38,585 bases of DNA. Origin: Mesobacillus maritimus. Its GTDB lineage: Bacteria; Bacillota; Bacilli; Bacillales; Cytobacillaceae. The first letter of the stretch is position 1. Each line of letters opens with the position of its first letter. Location of the stretch: assembly GCF_023715205.1 (NCBI RefSeq), contig NZ_JAMBNR010000025.1, forward strand, positions 1 to 38,585, written 5' to 3'. Of the stretch, positions 28,745 through 37,852 are shown piece after piece. A model generated the notes under the pieces. That model saw only the letters and a program-made list of their open reading frames with translations, ran no database searches and was not told the origin of the DNA. The translations under genes were made by a program, and so were the position numbers.

Positions 28745-30945
28745 GGGATAAACAACTTCATAAAAAAGATTTTCCGACCTTCGTGCTTTATTTGCTCAGT
28801 TTTTTTCTACTATGGGAATGGTTAGGACCGATTCAGCAATTGACCAAAACAGGTCATGTAGGGATTTTTATCGGTTTTATCATAATGGCTCTTTTGCTCT
28901 CTTTTCTTCAGGTAAATCCTTTTTTCTCTTTAAGTTTAAAAGTTGGCTTTATTCTTTGGGCGATTCATAGAATTTATTACGAAGAATGGCTATTTCAGTT
29001 AAGTTGGGTTAAATCGTTTCTATTAGACGCTGGAAAAAGTCTAGTACTGGTATGGAACGGTGACTTTCCTGGGATTTTCAATTCATTTCGGACAGTCTTG
29101 TTTTTCCTACTATTGTGGACCATGATTTACTTAATAAAATATTGGATTACGAAAAAGCGGCAAATACTATTTTTCGTTTTTATGACGCTTGTGTTTATTA
29201 CAGTACTGGATACGTTTACACCATATAAGGCGAATTTGGCGATTATTCGAACGGTTATTATTGGTTTTTTCATGATGGGAATATTAACATTCAAACGGTT
29301 AACTTATCAGGAAAGAATTCCAATTCGTTCCTTGCCGTTAAAAAGATGGGTAATTCCGCTAGCGATGATGCTTGTTGTGTCTACTAGTATCGGAATTCTG
29401 GTCCCAAAGGCTGATCCAATATGGCCTGACCCTGTTCCTTTCATAAAATCACTTAATCCCGAAAGTGGGACAGAGAGTACGAGTGTGAAGCGTGCAGGGT
29501 ATGGGGAAGATGATTCACGTTTAGGTGGCCCTTTTTTAGGAGATGATACCGTTGTATTTCGGGCAGAAGTGGATGAACGGCATTATTGGAAAGTGGAAAC
29601 AAAGGACTTTTATACTGGGAAAGGTTGGGTTGTTTCCGAGGAAAATGACGAGTTCATTGATTTTAACGGTGACGACGTTCCACCATTTACTTTTAACGAA
29701 CAAGTTCCAACAGAAGAATTGTCAAGTACGGTTTATAATGTTTTTAAGTATTCCCATATTCAATATCCGCATGGGTTGAAAAAAATAGATACAGAACAAA
29801 ATTACTGGTACCGAATGGACATCAGCACTCAAAAAATATCTTCTATGCTTGAGTTCGAATCAGAAACGCCAGATATTTATACTGTTCAGTTTGAAATGCC
29901 AACTTTTCAGGTAGAGCAACTGCAAAATAGTTCTCCAACAGAAGAGGACTATGGTTATGAATCTTTAAAAGGTTTCTTTACACAGTTACCTGAAGGGGTA
30001 CCTGAAACTGTGTATGCGTTAGCTGAGGAAATAACAGCTGAGCAGGAAACGACATTTGATAAAGTACAGGCAGTTGAACAGTACTTTCATCAAAATGGAT
30101 TTGTTTATGATCAAGTGAATGTTGAGTTACCGGAAGAGAATGAAGACTATGTAGCGCAATTTCTTTTTGAGACAAAAAGAGGCTACTGTGATAATTTTTC
30201 TACCTCGATGGCTGTTTTGTTAAGAACCTTGGATATTCCCGCTCGTTGGGTGAAGGGTTATACCTCTGGGGATTTTGTTGAAACTTTGGATTCTGGTAAA
30301 CGAGTTTATGAAGTGACCAATAATCATGCCCATTCATGGGTAGAGGTTTTCTTCCCGGAAATCGGCTGGGTACCATTTGAACCGACACGTGGGTTCTCGG
30401 ACAATATCATTTTTGAGCGTGAGGATACACCTGAGACTATGGTTGAAACAGAAGAAGCACGAGAAGTAACAGCTCAGGTAGAGGAAAGCGGTCAGATGAT
30501 CGAACCAGAAGAAGTCGAAGCCAACTCTTCGGGAAAAAGGAAGGAGTGGTTTCAACAGATAAAAAAAGTAGTTATCGTTCATTGGAAAACGATGTTAGGT
30601 TTAATCGTTATCGTTATTCTTGGAAGTTTCCTTATTAACCAATACAGAGGGAAATGGCTGCCTTTCTATTATATCTTACGTTTCAAATATAGCCGCAAGG
30701 ATGACCAATTTGCTTTAGCCTACCTAGCGTTATTAGCACAGTTAGATCGATATGGACTTAAGCGCCAGTCCGGGCAGACATTAAGACAGTATGCAAAAGA
30801 AGTTGATCGGCACTTTATCGGAAAAGAAATGAGAGTTTTAACAGACCGCTATGAACAGCTCATCTATCGAGGAACCATGTCTGAAGGGACGTGGGAAGAA
30901 ACAAAAGTAGTTTGGGAAACAATGATGCGGAAAATAGTAGCTTGA
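28741..30945 (+). CDS. yebA: Membrane-bound transglutaminase-like protein (YebA/TgpA-like)
   Basis: A 734-aa membrane protein. About six N-terminal helices (residues 12-225) are followed by an extracellular region with a transglutaminase-like fold. Catalytic candidates are Cys483 (RGYCDNF), His531 (HAHSWVEVF) and the acidic Glu547 in PFEPT, where many relatives have Asp or Glu. One more helix near residue 625 and a cytoplasmic DUF4129-like tail follow. The substrate is unknown; cell-wall or protein crosslinking or proteolysis is possible. The stop codon overlaps the -35 of the guaA promoter. Confidence 0.9.
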   Translation: MRDKQLHKKDFPTFVLYLLSFFLLWEWLGPIQQLTKTGHVGIFIGFIIMALLLSFLQVNPFFSLSLKVGFILWAIHRIYYEEWLFQLSWVKSFLLDAGKSLVLVWNGDFPGIFNSFRTVLFFLLLWTMIYLIKYWITKKRQILFFVFMTLVFITVLDTFTPYKANLAIIRTVIIGFFMMGILTFKRLTYQERIPIRSLPLKRWVIPLAMMLVVSTSIGILVPKADPIWPDPVPFIKSLNPESGTESTSVKRAGYGEDDSRLGGPFLGDDTVVFRAEVDERHYWKVETKDFYTGKGWVVSEENDEFIDFNGDDVPPFTFNEQVPTEELSSTVYNVFKYSHIQYPHGLKKIDTEQNYWYRMDISTQKISSMLEFESETPDIYTVQFEMPTFQVEQLQNSSPTEEDYGYESLKGFFTQLPEGVPETVYALAEEITAEQETTFDKVQAVEQYFHQNGFVYDQVNVELPEENEDYVAQFLFETKRGYCDNFSTSMAVLLRTLDIPARWVKGYTSGDFVETLDSGKRVYEVTNNHAHSWVEVFFPEIGWVPFEPTRGFSDNIIFEREDTPETMVETEEAREVTAQVEESGQMIEPEEVEANSSGKRKEWFQQIKKVVIVHWKTMLGLIVIVILGSFLINQYRGKWLPFYYILRFKYSRKDDQFALAYLALLAQLDRYGLKRQSGQTLRQYAKEVDRHFIGKEMRVLTDRYEQLIYRGTMSEGTWEETKVVWETMMRKIVA

Positions 30946-30971
30946 CCGGAAATTTAGTATACTGGTACAAT
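30942..30971 (+). promoter_or_regulatory. Sigma-A promoter of guaA (extended -10)
   Basis: TTGACC (30942-30947) overlapping the yebA stop, an 18-nt spacer, and TGG-TACAAT (30963-30971) with an extended -10 TG. The start site falls near 30978, before the riboswitch. Confidence 0.72.
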
Positions 30972-30994
30972 GTTTTAGTAATTTAATAGTAACT

Positions 30995-31065
30995 CCTTCG
31001 TATATACTCGATAATATGGATCGAAAGTTTCTACCAAATCACCGTAAATGATTTGACTATGAAGG
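30995..31065 (+). promoter_or_regulatory. Guanine-class purine riboswitch aptamer, guaA
   Basis: P1 pairs CCTTC (30995-30999) with GAAGG (31061-31065). AATATGG stands in loop 2, GTTTCTACC in J2/3, CCGTAAA in loop 3, and GACTAT carries the C that specifies guanine. P2 (TCGAT/ATCGA) and P3 (AAATCA/TGATTT) differ wholly from the other two aptamers here, yet pair well. J1/2 reads ATATACTC, with C where most have A. AAGGCAGAA (31062-31070) can pair with TTCTGCCTT (31096-31104) as antiterminator. Confidence 0.9.
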
Positions 31066-31085
31066 CAGAACGTATTTTTTAGTGG

Positions 31086-31133
31086 AAAACTAGAATTCTG
31101 CCTTTTTAAGAAGGAGAGAATTCTAGTTTTTTT
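31086..31133 (+). terminator. Riboswitch-controlled terminator before guaA
   Basis: A 13-bp stem (31087-31099 with 31117-31129) and a run of T. Its 5' arm overlaps the antiterminator strand of the riboswitch. After it, 31134-31239 has no other signal. Confidence 0.88.
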
Positions 31134-31239
31134 ATTATCTCGATAAAAATTTTACTTTTTGTGCTTGTGCTTTCCTTAGAGTGCCATACTAGAAGTAAAG
31201 CATGAGCTGTGAATGATACTAAATGATGGGGTGACGGAC

Positions 31240-32793
31240 TTGTCAAACAAAAAGGAATTGCTGGAACAAGATAAGATTGTCGTATTGGATTTTGGCAGTC
31301 AATACAATCAATTGATTACAAGAAGAATTAGGGAGTTTGGGGTATATAGTGAACTTCATCCTCATACGATTACGGCTGAGGAAATTAAGAAGATGAATCC
31401 AAAAGGAATTATTTTCTCAGGTGGTCCAAATAGCGTCTATGATGAAGGTTCCTTCCGTTGTGATGAGGAGATTTTTGAACTTGGACTTCCAATCCTAGGA
31501 ATTTGTTACGGTATGCAACTGATGACTATGCATTTTGGTGGGAAGGTTGAGCCAGCGAAAAACCGTGAATATGGAAAAGCTGAGCTTTCTTTAAATCATG
31601 TTAGTTCGTTGTTTGCGGACACACCAACAAAACAAACCGTTTGGATGAGCCATGGTGATTTGGTAACCGAAGCACCACCGGGATTTAGAGTGGACGGTGT
31701 GAACCCATCTTGCCCAATCTCTGCAATGAGCGATGAGAGTCGTAAATTATATGCAGTGCAATTCCATCCTGAGGTTCGTCACTCCGTATATGGAAATGAC
31801 CTATTGAAAAACTTTGTTTTTAACGTTTGTGAATGCACAGGCGACTGGTCAATGGAAAACTTTATTGAAGTTGAAATGGAGAAAATCCGTCAAGAAGTCG
31901 GCGATAAAAAAGTCCTTTGTGCATTAAGTGGTGGAGTAGATTCTTCTGTCGTAGCTGTTTTGATTCACAAAGCGATTGGCGATCAACTAACATGTATTTT
32001 TGTTGACCACGGTCTGCTTCGTAAAGGAGAAGCAGAGGGAGTTATGAAAACTTTCTCAGAAGGCTTCAATATGAACGTCATTAAAGTAGATGCGAAAGAT
32101 CGCTTCCTTTCAAAATTAGAGGGCGTTTCCGATCCAGAGAAAAAGCGTAAAATTATTGGAAATGAATTTATTTATGTGTTCGATGATGAGGCTACAAAGC
32201 TTGAAGGAATTGAGTATCTCGCCCAAGGGACATTGTATACGGATATTATTGAAAGTGGAACGGCAACCGCACAAACCATCAAATCACATCACAATGTAGG
32301 TGGGCTTCCAGAAGATATGCAGTTTAAGTTAATCGAACCATTGAATACGTTGTTCAAAGATGAAGTACGTGCTCTTGGTACGGAACTTGGTATCCCAGAT
32401 GAAATCGTTTGGCGCCAGCCATTCCCAGGCCCAGGCCTTGGAATCCGTGTTTTAGGTGCAATCTCAGAAGAAAAACTTGAAATTGTTCGTGAATCAGACG
32501 CAATTTTACGAGAAGAGATTCGTAACGCAGGTCTTGAACGTGATATTTGGCAATATTTCACGGTACTTCCTGATATCCGTAGTGTTGGGGTAATGGGCGA
32601 TGCGCGAACTTACGACTATACTATTGGAATCCGAGCGGTTACGTCCATTGATGGGATGACTTCCGATTGGGCTAGAATTCCATGGGATGTATTAGAAAAA
32701 ATCTCTGTACGCATCGTAAACGAAGTAGCACACATTAACCGCGTTGTCTATGACATCACATCTAAGCCACCAGCAACAATTGAGTGGGAATAA
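31240..32793 (+). CDS. guaA: GMP synthase (glutamine-hydrolysing) GuaA
   Basis: GuaA (517 aa from this start) converts XMP to GMP with ATP and glutamine. The class I amidotransferase domain has the nucleophile in GICYGMQ and the FHPEVRHS His/Glu pair; the ATP-pyrophosphatase domain carries ALSGGVDSS (about residues 229-237); the C-terminal dimerisation domain ends PPATIEWE. The TTG at 31240 has GGGGTGA 5 nt upstream; an ATG at 31213 has no binding site and would add nine residues. Guanine-riboswitch control gives direct end-product feedback. Confidence 0.96.
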   Translation: MSNKKELLEQDKIVVLDFGSQYNQLITRRIREFGVYSELHPHTITAEEIKKMNPKGIIFSGGPNSVYDEGSFRCDEEIFELGLPILGICYGMQLMTMHFGGKVEPAKNREYGKAELSLNHVSSLFADTPTKQTVWMSHGDLVTEAPPGFRVDGVNPSCPISAMSDESRKLYAVQFHPEVRHSVYGNDLLKNFVFNVCECTGDWSMENFIEVEMEKIRQEVGDKKVLCALSGGVDSSVVAVLIHKAIGDQLTCIFVDHGLLRKGEAEGVMKTFSEGFNMNVIKVDAKDRFLSKLEGVSDPEKKRKIIGNEFIYVFDDEATKLEGIEYLAQGTLYTDIIESGTATAQTIKSHHNVGGLPEDMQFKLIEPLNTLFKDEVRALGTELGIPDEIVWRQPFPGPGLGIRVLGAISEEKLEIVRESDAILREEIRNAGLERDIWQYFTVLPDIRSVGVMGDARTYDYTIGIRAVTSIDGMTSDWARIPWDVLEKISVRIVNEVAHINRVVYDITSKPPATIEWE

Positions 32794-32796
32794 GCG

Positions 32797-32828
32797 AAAA
32801 GAAGCAGGGGTTCACTCTGCTTCTTTTT
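32797..32828 (+). terminator. Terminator after guaA
   Basis: A stem of about 8-10 bp, AAGAAGCAG paired with CTGCTTCTT (32799-32807 with 32817-32825), followed by T. Confidence 0.88.
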
Positions 32829-32835
32829 ATTTGGT

Positions 32836-32880
32836 AAAATACGAACTATTTAAAAGGTAAAATATGATAATGTTCGTTTT
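32836..32880. promoter_or_regulatory. PurR-box pair upstream of pbuG
   Basis: AAAATACGAACTAT (32836-32849) and, inverted, AATGTTCGTTTT (32869-32880). Both have the CGAAC core of Bacillus PurR boxes (AWWWCCGAACWWT), inverted and about 27 nt apart by core. They sit just upstream of the -35 at 32885. pbuG is a known PurR target in B. subtilis. Confidence 0.65.
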
Positions 32881-32884
32881 CGTG

Positions 32885-32913
32885 TTGACTGGTTCTTTAT
32901 ACACTGCTAAAAT
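32885..32913 (+). promoter_or_regulatory. Sigma-A promoter of pbuG
   Basis: TTGACT (32885-32890), 17-nt spacer, TAAAAT (32908-32913). Confidence 0.8.
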
Positions 32914-32940
32914 AAACCTATAAAATTGAATTTCACACCT

Positions 32941-33012
32941 TGTCGTATAATGTTGGGGATATGGCCCAAGAGTTTCTACCGAGCTACCGTAAAGAGCTTG
33001 ACTACGCTGATG
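32941..33012 (+). promoter_or_regulatory. Guanine-class purine riboswitch aptamer, pbuG
   Basis: The core elements are TATAAT, GATATGG, GTTTCTACC, CCGTAAA and GACTAC, with the guanine-specifying C. The sequence from loop 2 through P3 is nearly identical to the nup aptamer. P1 is irregular: CGT/ACG at the base of the core, then TTTCAC with GTGAAA further out. TTGACT (32998-33003) can pair with AGTCAA (33069-33074) at the terminator foot. A pbuG guanine riboswitch is known in B. subtilis. Confidence 0.93.
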
Positions 33013-33072
33013 GTGAAAAGTCTAGGGTATATTAAGCTGTCTTACCCGTACTTTTCCTATATTGCTACAGTC

Positions 33073-33100
33073 AACGCTTCGGTTTTTCGGAGCGTTTTTC
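33073..33100 (+). terminator. Riboswitch-controlled terminator before pbuG
   Basis: AACGCTTCG (33073-33081) pairs with the CGG-AGCGTT segment ending near 33096, followed by TTTTT; overlaps the antiterminator partner. Confidence 0.85.
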
Positions 33101-33152
33101 TTTTGGATCAACCGTTTAAGCGACTAAGTAGAATATAGGAGGAATAGCGAAC

Positions 33153-34481
33153 ATGAAAAAGTATTTTCAATTTGATGAGCTAGGTACGAACTTTCGTCGC
33201 GAATTTATTGGCGGAATGACGACATTCCTAGCAATGGCATATATATTGGTGGTCAATCCGTTAACCTTAACACTTGCGGATGTTTCCGATTTACCAGATG
33301 CGCTTAGAATGGATTACGGTGCTGTTTTTGTAGCAACAGCATTATCAGCAGCACTAGGTTCCCTTATCATGGGATTATGGGCGAAGTACCCGATTGCGCT
33401 CGCTCCGGGGATGGGATTAAACGCCTTCTTTGCGTACACAATTGTTCTTGGAAGCGGAGCGCCGTGGCAACATGGTCTAGCAGCTGTTTTTGTTTCAGGG
33501 ATCTTTTTCTTGCTATTAACGTTCTCGGGGTTGCGTGAAAAAATCATTAATGCGATACCGGGTGAGCTGAAGTATGCTGTTAGTGCTGGTATTGGTTTGT
33601 TTATTACGTTTATTGGAATGAAAAATGCACAAATCATTGTTAGTGACCCAGCGACCTATATCGCATTAGGGGATCTTTCGAATCCAAATACCTTGTTAGC
33701 GATCTTTGGATTAATTGTTACCGTCATTATGATGACTCGTGGAGTAAATGGGGCTGTCTTTTTCGGTATTGTTATTACAGTAATTGTCGGAATGCTATTC
33801 AATTTGATTGAGGCCCCGGAAAAAATTGTTGGTCCGGTTCCAAGTTTAGAGCCAACCTTTGGTGCGGTATTTTCAGCATTTGGCGATCCAAGTTTCTATA
33901 CCACCACAATGCTTGCAACGATTTTAACTTTTATGTTTGTTGACTTCTTTGATACAGCTGGTACTTTGGTAGGCGTTGCGAATCAAGCTGGTATTATGAA
34001 AGATAATAAACTGCCGCGAGCTGGAAAAGCTTTAGCTGCTGATTCAACGGCGACAATTGTTGGTGCTGTACTTGGTACCTCTACTGTTACATCTTATATT
34101 GAATCGTCTTCAGGTGTTGCAGCAGGTGCCCGTACAGGATTTGCAGCAGTAGTCACAGCAGGTTTCTTTTTATTATCGATGTTCTTCTTTCCGGTGCTGT
34201 CGGTCATTACTTCACCGGTAACAGCACCAGCATTAATTATTGTCGGAGTTTTGATGGTATCGTCATTAGGGAAAATCGATTGGTCCCAATTCGAAATTGC
34301 TGTTCCTGCATTTTTAACGGTGATTATCATGCCGCTAACAGGAAGTATCGCAACGGGGATTGCTGCTGGATTTATCTTTTATCCAATCACAATGATTGTT
34401 AAAGGTCGCGGTAAGGAAATTCATCCGATCATGTACTTATTATTTGCGATTTTCTTGTTATATTTTATTTTCTTAGCATAA
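33153..34481 (+). CDS. pbuG: Hypoxanthine/guanine permease PbuG (NCS2 / AzgA type)
   Basis: A 442-aa purine base:proton symporter with about 14 membrane segments. Diagnostic are the GGMTTFLAMAYI start (residues about 20-31), APGMGLNAFFAYT (about 87-99), FVDFFDTAGTLVGVA (about 268-282) and GTSTVTSYIESSSGVAAGART (about 308-328, cited by key part TSYIESSSG). AGGAGGAA precedes the ATG. It takes up hypoxanthine and guanine and is doubly controlled by PurR-type boxes and the guanine riboswitch. The guaA-pbuG order matches B. subtilis. Confidence 0.95.
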   Translation: MKKYFQFDELGTNFRREFIGGMTTFLAMAYILVVNPLTLTLADVSDLPDALRMDYGAVFVATALSAALGSLIMGLWAKYPIALAPGMGLNAFFAYTIVLGSGAPWQHGLAAVFVSGIFFLLLTFSGLREKIINAIPGELKYAVSAGIGLFITFIGMKNAQIIVSDPATYIALGDLSNPNTLLAIFGLIVTVIMMTRGVNGAVFFGIVITVIVGMLFNLIEAPEKIVGPVPSLEPTFGAVFSAFGDPSFYTTTMLATILTFMFVDFFDTAGTLVGVANQAGIMKDNKLPRAGKALAADSTATIVGAVLGTSTVTSYIESSSGVAAGARTGFAAVVTAGFFLLSMFFFPVLSVITSPVTAPALIIVGVLMVSSLGKIDWSQFEIAVPAFLTVIIMPLTGSIATGIAAGFIFYPITMIVKGRGKEIHPIMYLLFAIFLLYFIFLA

Positions 34482-34489
34482 TGTCTAAT

Positions 34490-34521
34490 AGAATCCATCC
34501 TTTGTGTTGGATTCTTTTTTT
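34490..34521 (+). terminator. Terminator after pbuG
   Basis: An 8-bp stem AGAATCCA/TGGATTCT (34490-34497 with 34508-34515) and seven T. Confidence 0.88.
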
Positions 34522-34605
34522 ATCTAAGTAAGATCCTCTACAGACTCTGTTGCTGTAAAAGAGCCTTATGAAAACAGCTTTCTATTAAAAAGTGGAGTCT
34601 TCCGT

Positions 34606-34634
34606 TTGACAACGTTTTCTGGCTTATATAACAT
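34606..34634 (+). promoter_or_regulatory. Promoter of glcT with overlapping cre site
   Basis: TTGACA (34606-34611), a 17-nt spacer and TAACAT (34629-34634). TGACAACGTTTTCT (34607-34620) matches 13 of 14 positions of the cre consensus TGWNANCGNTNWCA and covers the -35 and the spacer, a position where CcpA would repress. Confidence 0.65.
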
Positions 34635-34670
34635 GAAAATATTACGTACTAGTAAAAGTAGGGGTCTGAA

Positions 34671-35516
34671 ATGGCAAGTTTGCTCATTAAAAAAGTATTA
34701 AATAATAATGTATTAATTGCTAGCCACCCAGAATATCGGGAGGTTGTTTTAATTGGGAAAGGAATTGGTTTTAATCGGAAGCCTGATGAGACTTTAGATT
34801 CGGAGGCGGCAGAAAAACTATTCGTTCTGACCGATCAAAAAGAACAGAAAAATTATATAAAATTACTTCCATACTTAGAGAATGACTTACAAACGGTGAT
34901 TATATCTGCAATTGAGTTGATTAAACAAGAGTCAGGTGAGCAAGAGCTGAACGAGCACATTCACGTCGCGCTTACGGACCACCTATTGTTTACCATTACG
35001 CGTTTAACTCAAGGGTTGGAAATTCGCAATCCCTTTTTAATAGAAACGAAAACACTTTATCCGAAAGAGTATGGGCTGGCAAAAGCTGTGCTAAACCTAT
35101 TTAGGGAGAAATACGTCGTTGATTTACCAGAAGGAGAAGCGGGTTTCATTGCGTTGCATATTCACAGTGCCTTAACCAATAAAGCATTATCAGAAGTGAA
35201 TCAGCATTCGCAATTAATCAAACGTTTGATTGATATGATTGAAGAACAGTTTTCCATCACGCTTAATAAAGAAAGTGTTGACTATATGAGGCTTGTAAGG
35301 CATTTAAGGTTTACCATTGAACGTGTAAAAGTGGGTGAGAAGGTAGAAGAACCTGAAAAAATTGCTAACCTCTTGAAACAAGAATATCCAATATGCTATA
35401 ATCTCTCGTGGAAACTTATTAAAGTGATGCAACAAACGTTAAGAAAACCTGTTTTCGATGCTGAAGCCGTATATTTAACGATGCATTTACAAAGGCTTCA
35501 GAAAAAAATAAAATAG
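34671..35516 (+). CDS. glcT: BglG-family transcription antiterminator GlcT
   Basis: A 281-aa RNA-binding antiterminator that lets RNA polymerase read into ptsG when glucose is present. The N-terminal CAT domain (residues 1-60) starts ASLLIKKVLNNNVLIA. Two PRD domains follow: PRD1 with His near 98 and 105 region and FIALHIHSAL near 155; PRD2 with MRLVRHLRFT near 204 and LTMHLQRL near the end. PTS phosphorylation of PRD histidines controls it. It lies directly before the ptsG leader, which contains a RAT site, so GlcT rather than another BglG-type protein is clear. Confidence 0.93.
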   Translation: MASLLIKKVLNNNVLIASHPEYREVVLIGKGIGFNRKPDETLDSEAAEKLFVLTDQKEQKNYIKLLPYLENDLQTVIISAIELIKQESGEQELNEHIHVALTDHLLFTITRLTQGLEIRNPFLIETKTLYPKEYGLAKAVLNLFREKYVVDLPEGEAGFIALHIHSALTNKALSEVNQHSQLIKRLIDMIEEQFSITLNKESVDYMRLVRHLRFTIERVKVGEKVEEPEKIANLLKQEYPICYNLSWKLIKVMQQTLRKPVFDAEAVYLTMHLQRLQKKIK

Positions 35517-35530
35517 CATTTATCCTTTTT

Positions 35531-35561
35531 TACGTGTTACTGATTCGATCAGGCATGAGTG
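35531..35561 (+). promoter_or_regulatory. RAT: GlcT-binding RNA antiterminator before ptsG
   Basis: GTGTTACTGATTCGATCAGG and the following CATGAGTG form the imperfect dyad that closely resembles the B. subtilis ptsG RAT. Its 3' half shares AGGCATGAG (35551-35559) with the 5' arm of the terminator, so binding of GlcT excludes termination. No separate ptsG promoter fits in the 14 nt between glcT and the RAT, so the start lies inside glcT or expression comes from the glcT promoter. Confidence 0.8.
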
Positions 35562-35661
35562 AAGAAGATAATTGATTGAAGTTACTGGGGATAGACTCCC
35601 CTTTTGGGGGGTACATTACCTTTAACTTCCTTTAATTGTTTTCTCGCTCATGCCTTTTTTT
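35551..35661 (+). terminator. GlcT-controlled terminator with long structured loop
   Basis: AGGCATGAG (35551-35559) pairs with CTCATGCCT (35647-35655), followed by seven T. The 87-nt loop is itself structured: GAAGTTA (35578-35584) with TAACTTC (35623-35629), and a central CTCCCC/GGGGGG hairpin (about 35596-35611). Confidence 0.82.
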
Positions 35662-35718
35662 ATTGCTCTTAACTTTGTAGAAACTTTATGGGTTAAAAAA
35701 TAGTAGGAGGAACTTTGC

Positions 35719-37812
35719 ATGTTTAAAAAGATTTTTGGCGTGTTGCAAAAAGTAGGGAAAGCCTTGATGCTTCCGGTTGCGCTTTTGCCTGCGGCAGGTA
35801 TTTTACTTGCTCTCGGTGCAGCGCTTCGAAACCCAGCATTACTAGAAATTGCACCATTTTTAGATAACAGTGGTGTTGATTTGGTTGCAGCCGTTATGCA
35901 AAAAGCGGGAGATATTGTTTTTGGTAACCTGCCATTGTTATTTGCTGTTGGTGTAGCTGTAGGTTTGGCTGGTGGAGAAGGAGTCGCTGCGTTAGCTGCC
36001 ATCATTGGTTACTTAATTATGAATGTAACAATGGGAGCTGTCCTAGGTCTTACAGCTGAGGATGTAAATGGATTAAACTATGCGAATATCCTAGGAATTC
36101 CAACGCTTCAAACAGGAGTATTCGGGGGAATTATTGTCGGGATTGTAGCAGCAGCTATGTATAATAAGTTCTTTGAAATTGAGCTACCTTCTTATTTAGG
36201 TTTCTTTGCGGGTAAGCGTTTTGTACCAATTATCACAGCGGCTTCAGCTATTATTTTGGGTATCGCGATGGTATTTGTTTGGCCACCAATTCAGGAAGGA
36301 TTAAATGCTTTCTCGCAAAACATGGTTCACGCGAATTTAACAATCTCAGCGTTTATTTTTGGTGTGATTGAACGTTCGTTAATTCCATTTGGATTGCATC
36401 ATATCTTTTATTCACCTTTCTGGTACGAGTTCGGTCAATATACAACATTGGCGGGAGAAGTCGTTCGAGGTGACCAGCGGATCTTCATGGCTCAAATTTC
36501 GGATAATATTCAGGAACTGACAGCAGGTACATTTATGACGGGTAAATTCCCATTCATGATGTTCGGTCTACCGGCTGCTGCATTGGCCATTTATCATGAA
36601 GCACGTCCTGAGAGGAAGGTTGTTGTTGGTGGATTGATGTTATCAGCTGCTTTAACATCATTCTTAACGGGGATTACAGAACCACTAGAATTCTCATTCT
36701 TATTTGTTGCCCCACTTTTATTTGCGGTACATGCTGTTTTTGCTGGTCTTTCATTTGTGACTATGCACTTATTAGATGTAAAAATCGGAATGACTTTCTC
36801 GGGTGGTTTGATTGACTATATACTCTTTGGTTTAATTAATCCACAGACAAATGCTTGGTTAGTGATTCCGGTAGGATTGGCATTTGCGCTTATCTATTAT
36901 TTTGGTTTCCGCTTTGCAATTCGCAAATTTAATCTAATGACACCAGGTCGTGAAGAGGCCCAAGAAGAAGAGGGAGGACCTAAAGGTCAAACGAATGATC
37001 TTCCATACAATGTTCTTGAAGCTATGGGGGGTCAGCAAAACATTGCGCACCTAGATGCGTGTATTACAAGACTCCGTGTATCTGTAAACGACATTAAACA
37101 AGTTGATAAAGAGGAATTGAAGAAGCTAGGAGCAGCAGGTGTTTTAGAAGTTGGGAATAACATCCAAGCTATCTTTGGACCTCGTTCAGAGACGATTAAG
37201 GGGCAAATGCAAGATATTATTAAAGGAAAGAGACCTCGTCCAGTTGAGACAAACCAAGCGTCAGAGGTAGAACAACAAATTGAAGAAGTAAATCCAGAAG
37301 CTTTACAAACAAAAGAGCATGACAGTGGTGACCAAACTGGTAAAGCTAATGTTGATACAAGCTTCGTTGCACCATTAAAAGGTGAGATTAAGCCAATTAC
37401 GGAAGTACCAGACGCTGTATTCTCAGGAAAAATGATGGGTGATGGATTTGCGATTATCCCTTCAGAGGGAGTTGTCGTTTCACCTGTGAACGGTAAGATT
37501 GTAAACTTGTTCCCTACAAAACACGCTTTAGGAATTATGTCCGACTCGGGCCGCGAGATTCTAATCCATGTTGGAATAGACACGGTCAACCTAAAAGGTG
37601 AAGGTTTTGAGACATTAGTGAATGAAAACGATAAAATAGAAAAGGGACAACCATTATTAAAGGTTGATCTTGAGTATATTAAAGAGAATGCAACTTCACA
37701 TATTACTCCGGTAGTGTTTACGAATTTATCCGAAGGTGAAAGCATCACTCTCAAGAAAACAGGAAATATCGATTTAGCTGAAGAAGAGATTATTGAAATC
37801 ACGAAAGGTTAA
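35719..37812 (+). CDS. ptsG: Glucose-specific PTS EIICBA
   Basis: A 697-aa fused glucose permease. The EIIC domain (about 1-410) holds ten or so helices, with [11 protein letters not shown] and TEPLEFSF. The EIIB domain (about 425-505) has the phosphorylated cysteine at 448 ([10 protein letters not shown]). A Gln/Glu-rich linker (about 510-555) precedes the EIIA domain, with active-site histidines 602 (TKHALGI) and 617 (ILIHVGID). AGGAGGA precedes the ATG. Glucose enters as glucose 6-phosphate; HPr and EI are not encoded nearby, unlike B. subtilis ptsGHI. The IIA domain could also serve the IIA-less MalP. Confidence 0.96.
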   Translation: MFKKIFGVLQKVGKALMLPVALLPAAGILLALGAALRNPALLEIAPFLDNSGVDLVAAVMQKAGDIVFGNLPLLFAVGVAVGLAGGEGVAALAAIIGYLIMNVTMGAVLGLTAEDVNGLNYANILGIPTLQTGVFGGIIVGIVAAAMYNKFFEIELPSYLGFFAGKRFVPIITAASAIILGIAMVFVWPPIQEGLNAFSQNMVHANLTISAFIFGVIERSLIPFGLHHIFYSPFWYEFGQYTTLAGEVVRGDQRIFMAQISDNIQELTAGTFMTGKFPFMMFGLPAAALAIYHEARPERKVVVGGLMLSAALTSFLTGITEPLEFSFLFVAPLLFAVHAVFAGLSFVTMHLLDVKIGMTFSGGLIDYILFGLINPQTNAWLVIPVGLAFALIYYFGFRFAIRKFNLMTPGREEAQEEEGGPKGQTNDLPYNVLEAMGGQQNIAHLDACITRLRVSVNDIKQVDKEELKKLGAAGVLEVGNNIQAIFGPRSETIKGQMQDIIKGKRPRPVETNQASEVEQQIEEVNPEALQTKEHDSGDQTGKANVDTSFVAPLKGEIKPITEVPDAVFSGKMMGDGFAIIPSEGVVVSPVNGKIVNLFPTKHALGIMSDSGREILIHVGIDTVNLKGEGFETLVNENDKIEKGQPLLKVDLEYIKENATSHITPVVFTNLSEGESITLKKTGNIDLAEEEIIEITKG

Positions 37813-37816
37813 ATCC

Positions 37817-37852
37817 AAACAGCCTCCGACCATACCGGGGGCTGTTTTTTAT
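37817..37852 (+). terminator. Terminator after ptsG
   Basis: AACAGCC-type arm (37818-37828 region) pairs with GGGGGCTGTT (37837-37846) and is followed by T. The stretch 37853-38215 is AT-rich and shows no gene or recognisable signal. Confidence 0.88.

Noticed and set aside
31213-31239. N-terminal extension of guaA from ATG 31213
   Set aside because: No binding site precedes that ATG, whereas GGGGTGA is well placed before the TTG at 31240.
32926-33138. 70-codon open frame before pbuG
   Set aside because: It lies across the pbuG riboswitch and terminator and has no binding site.
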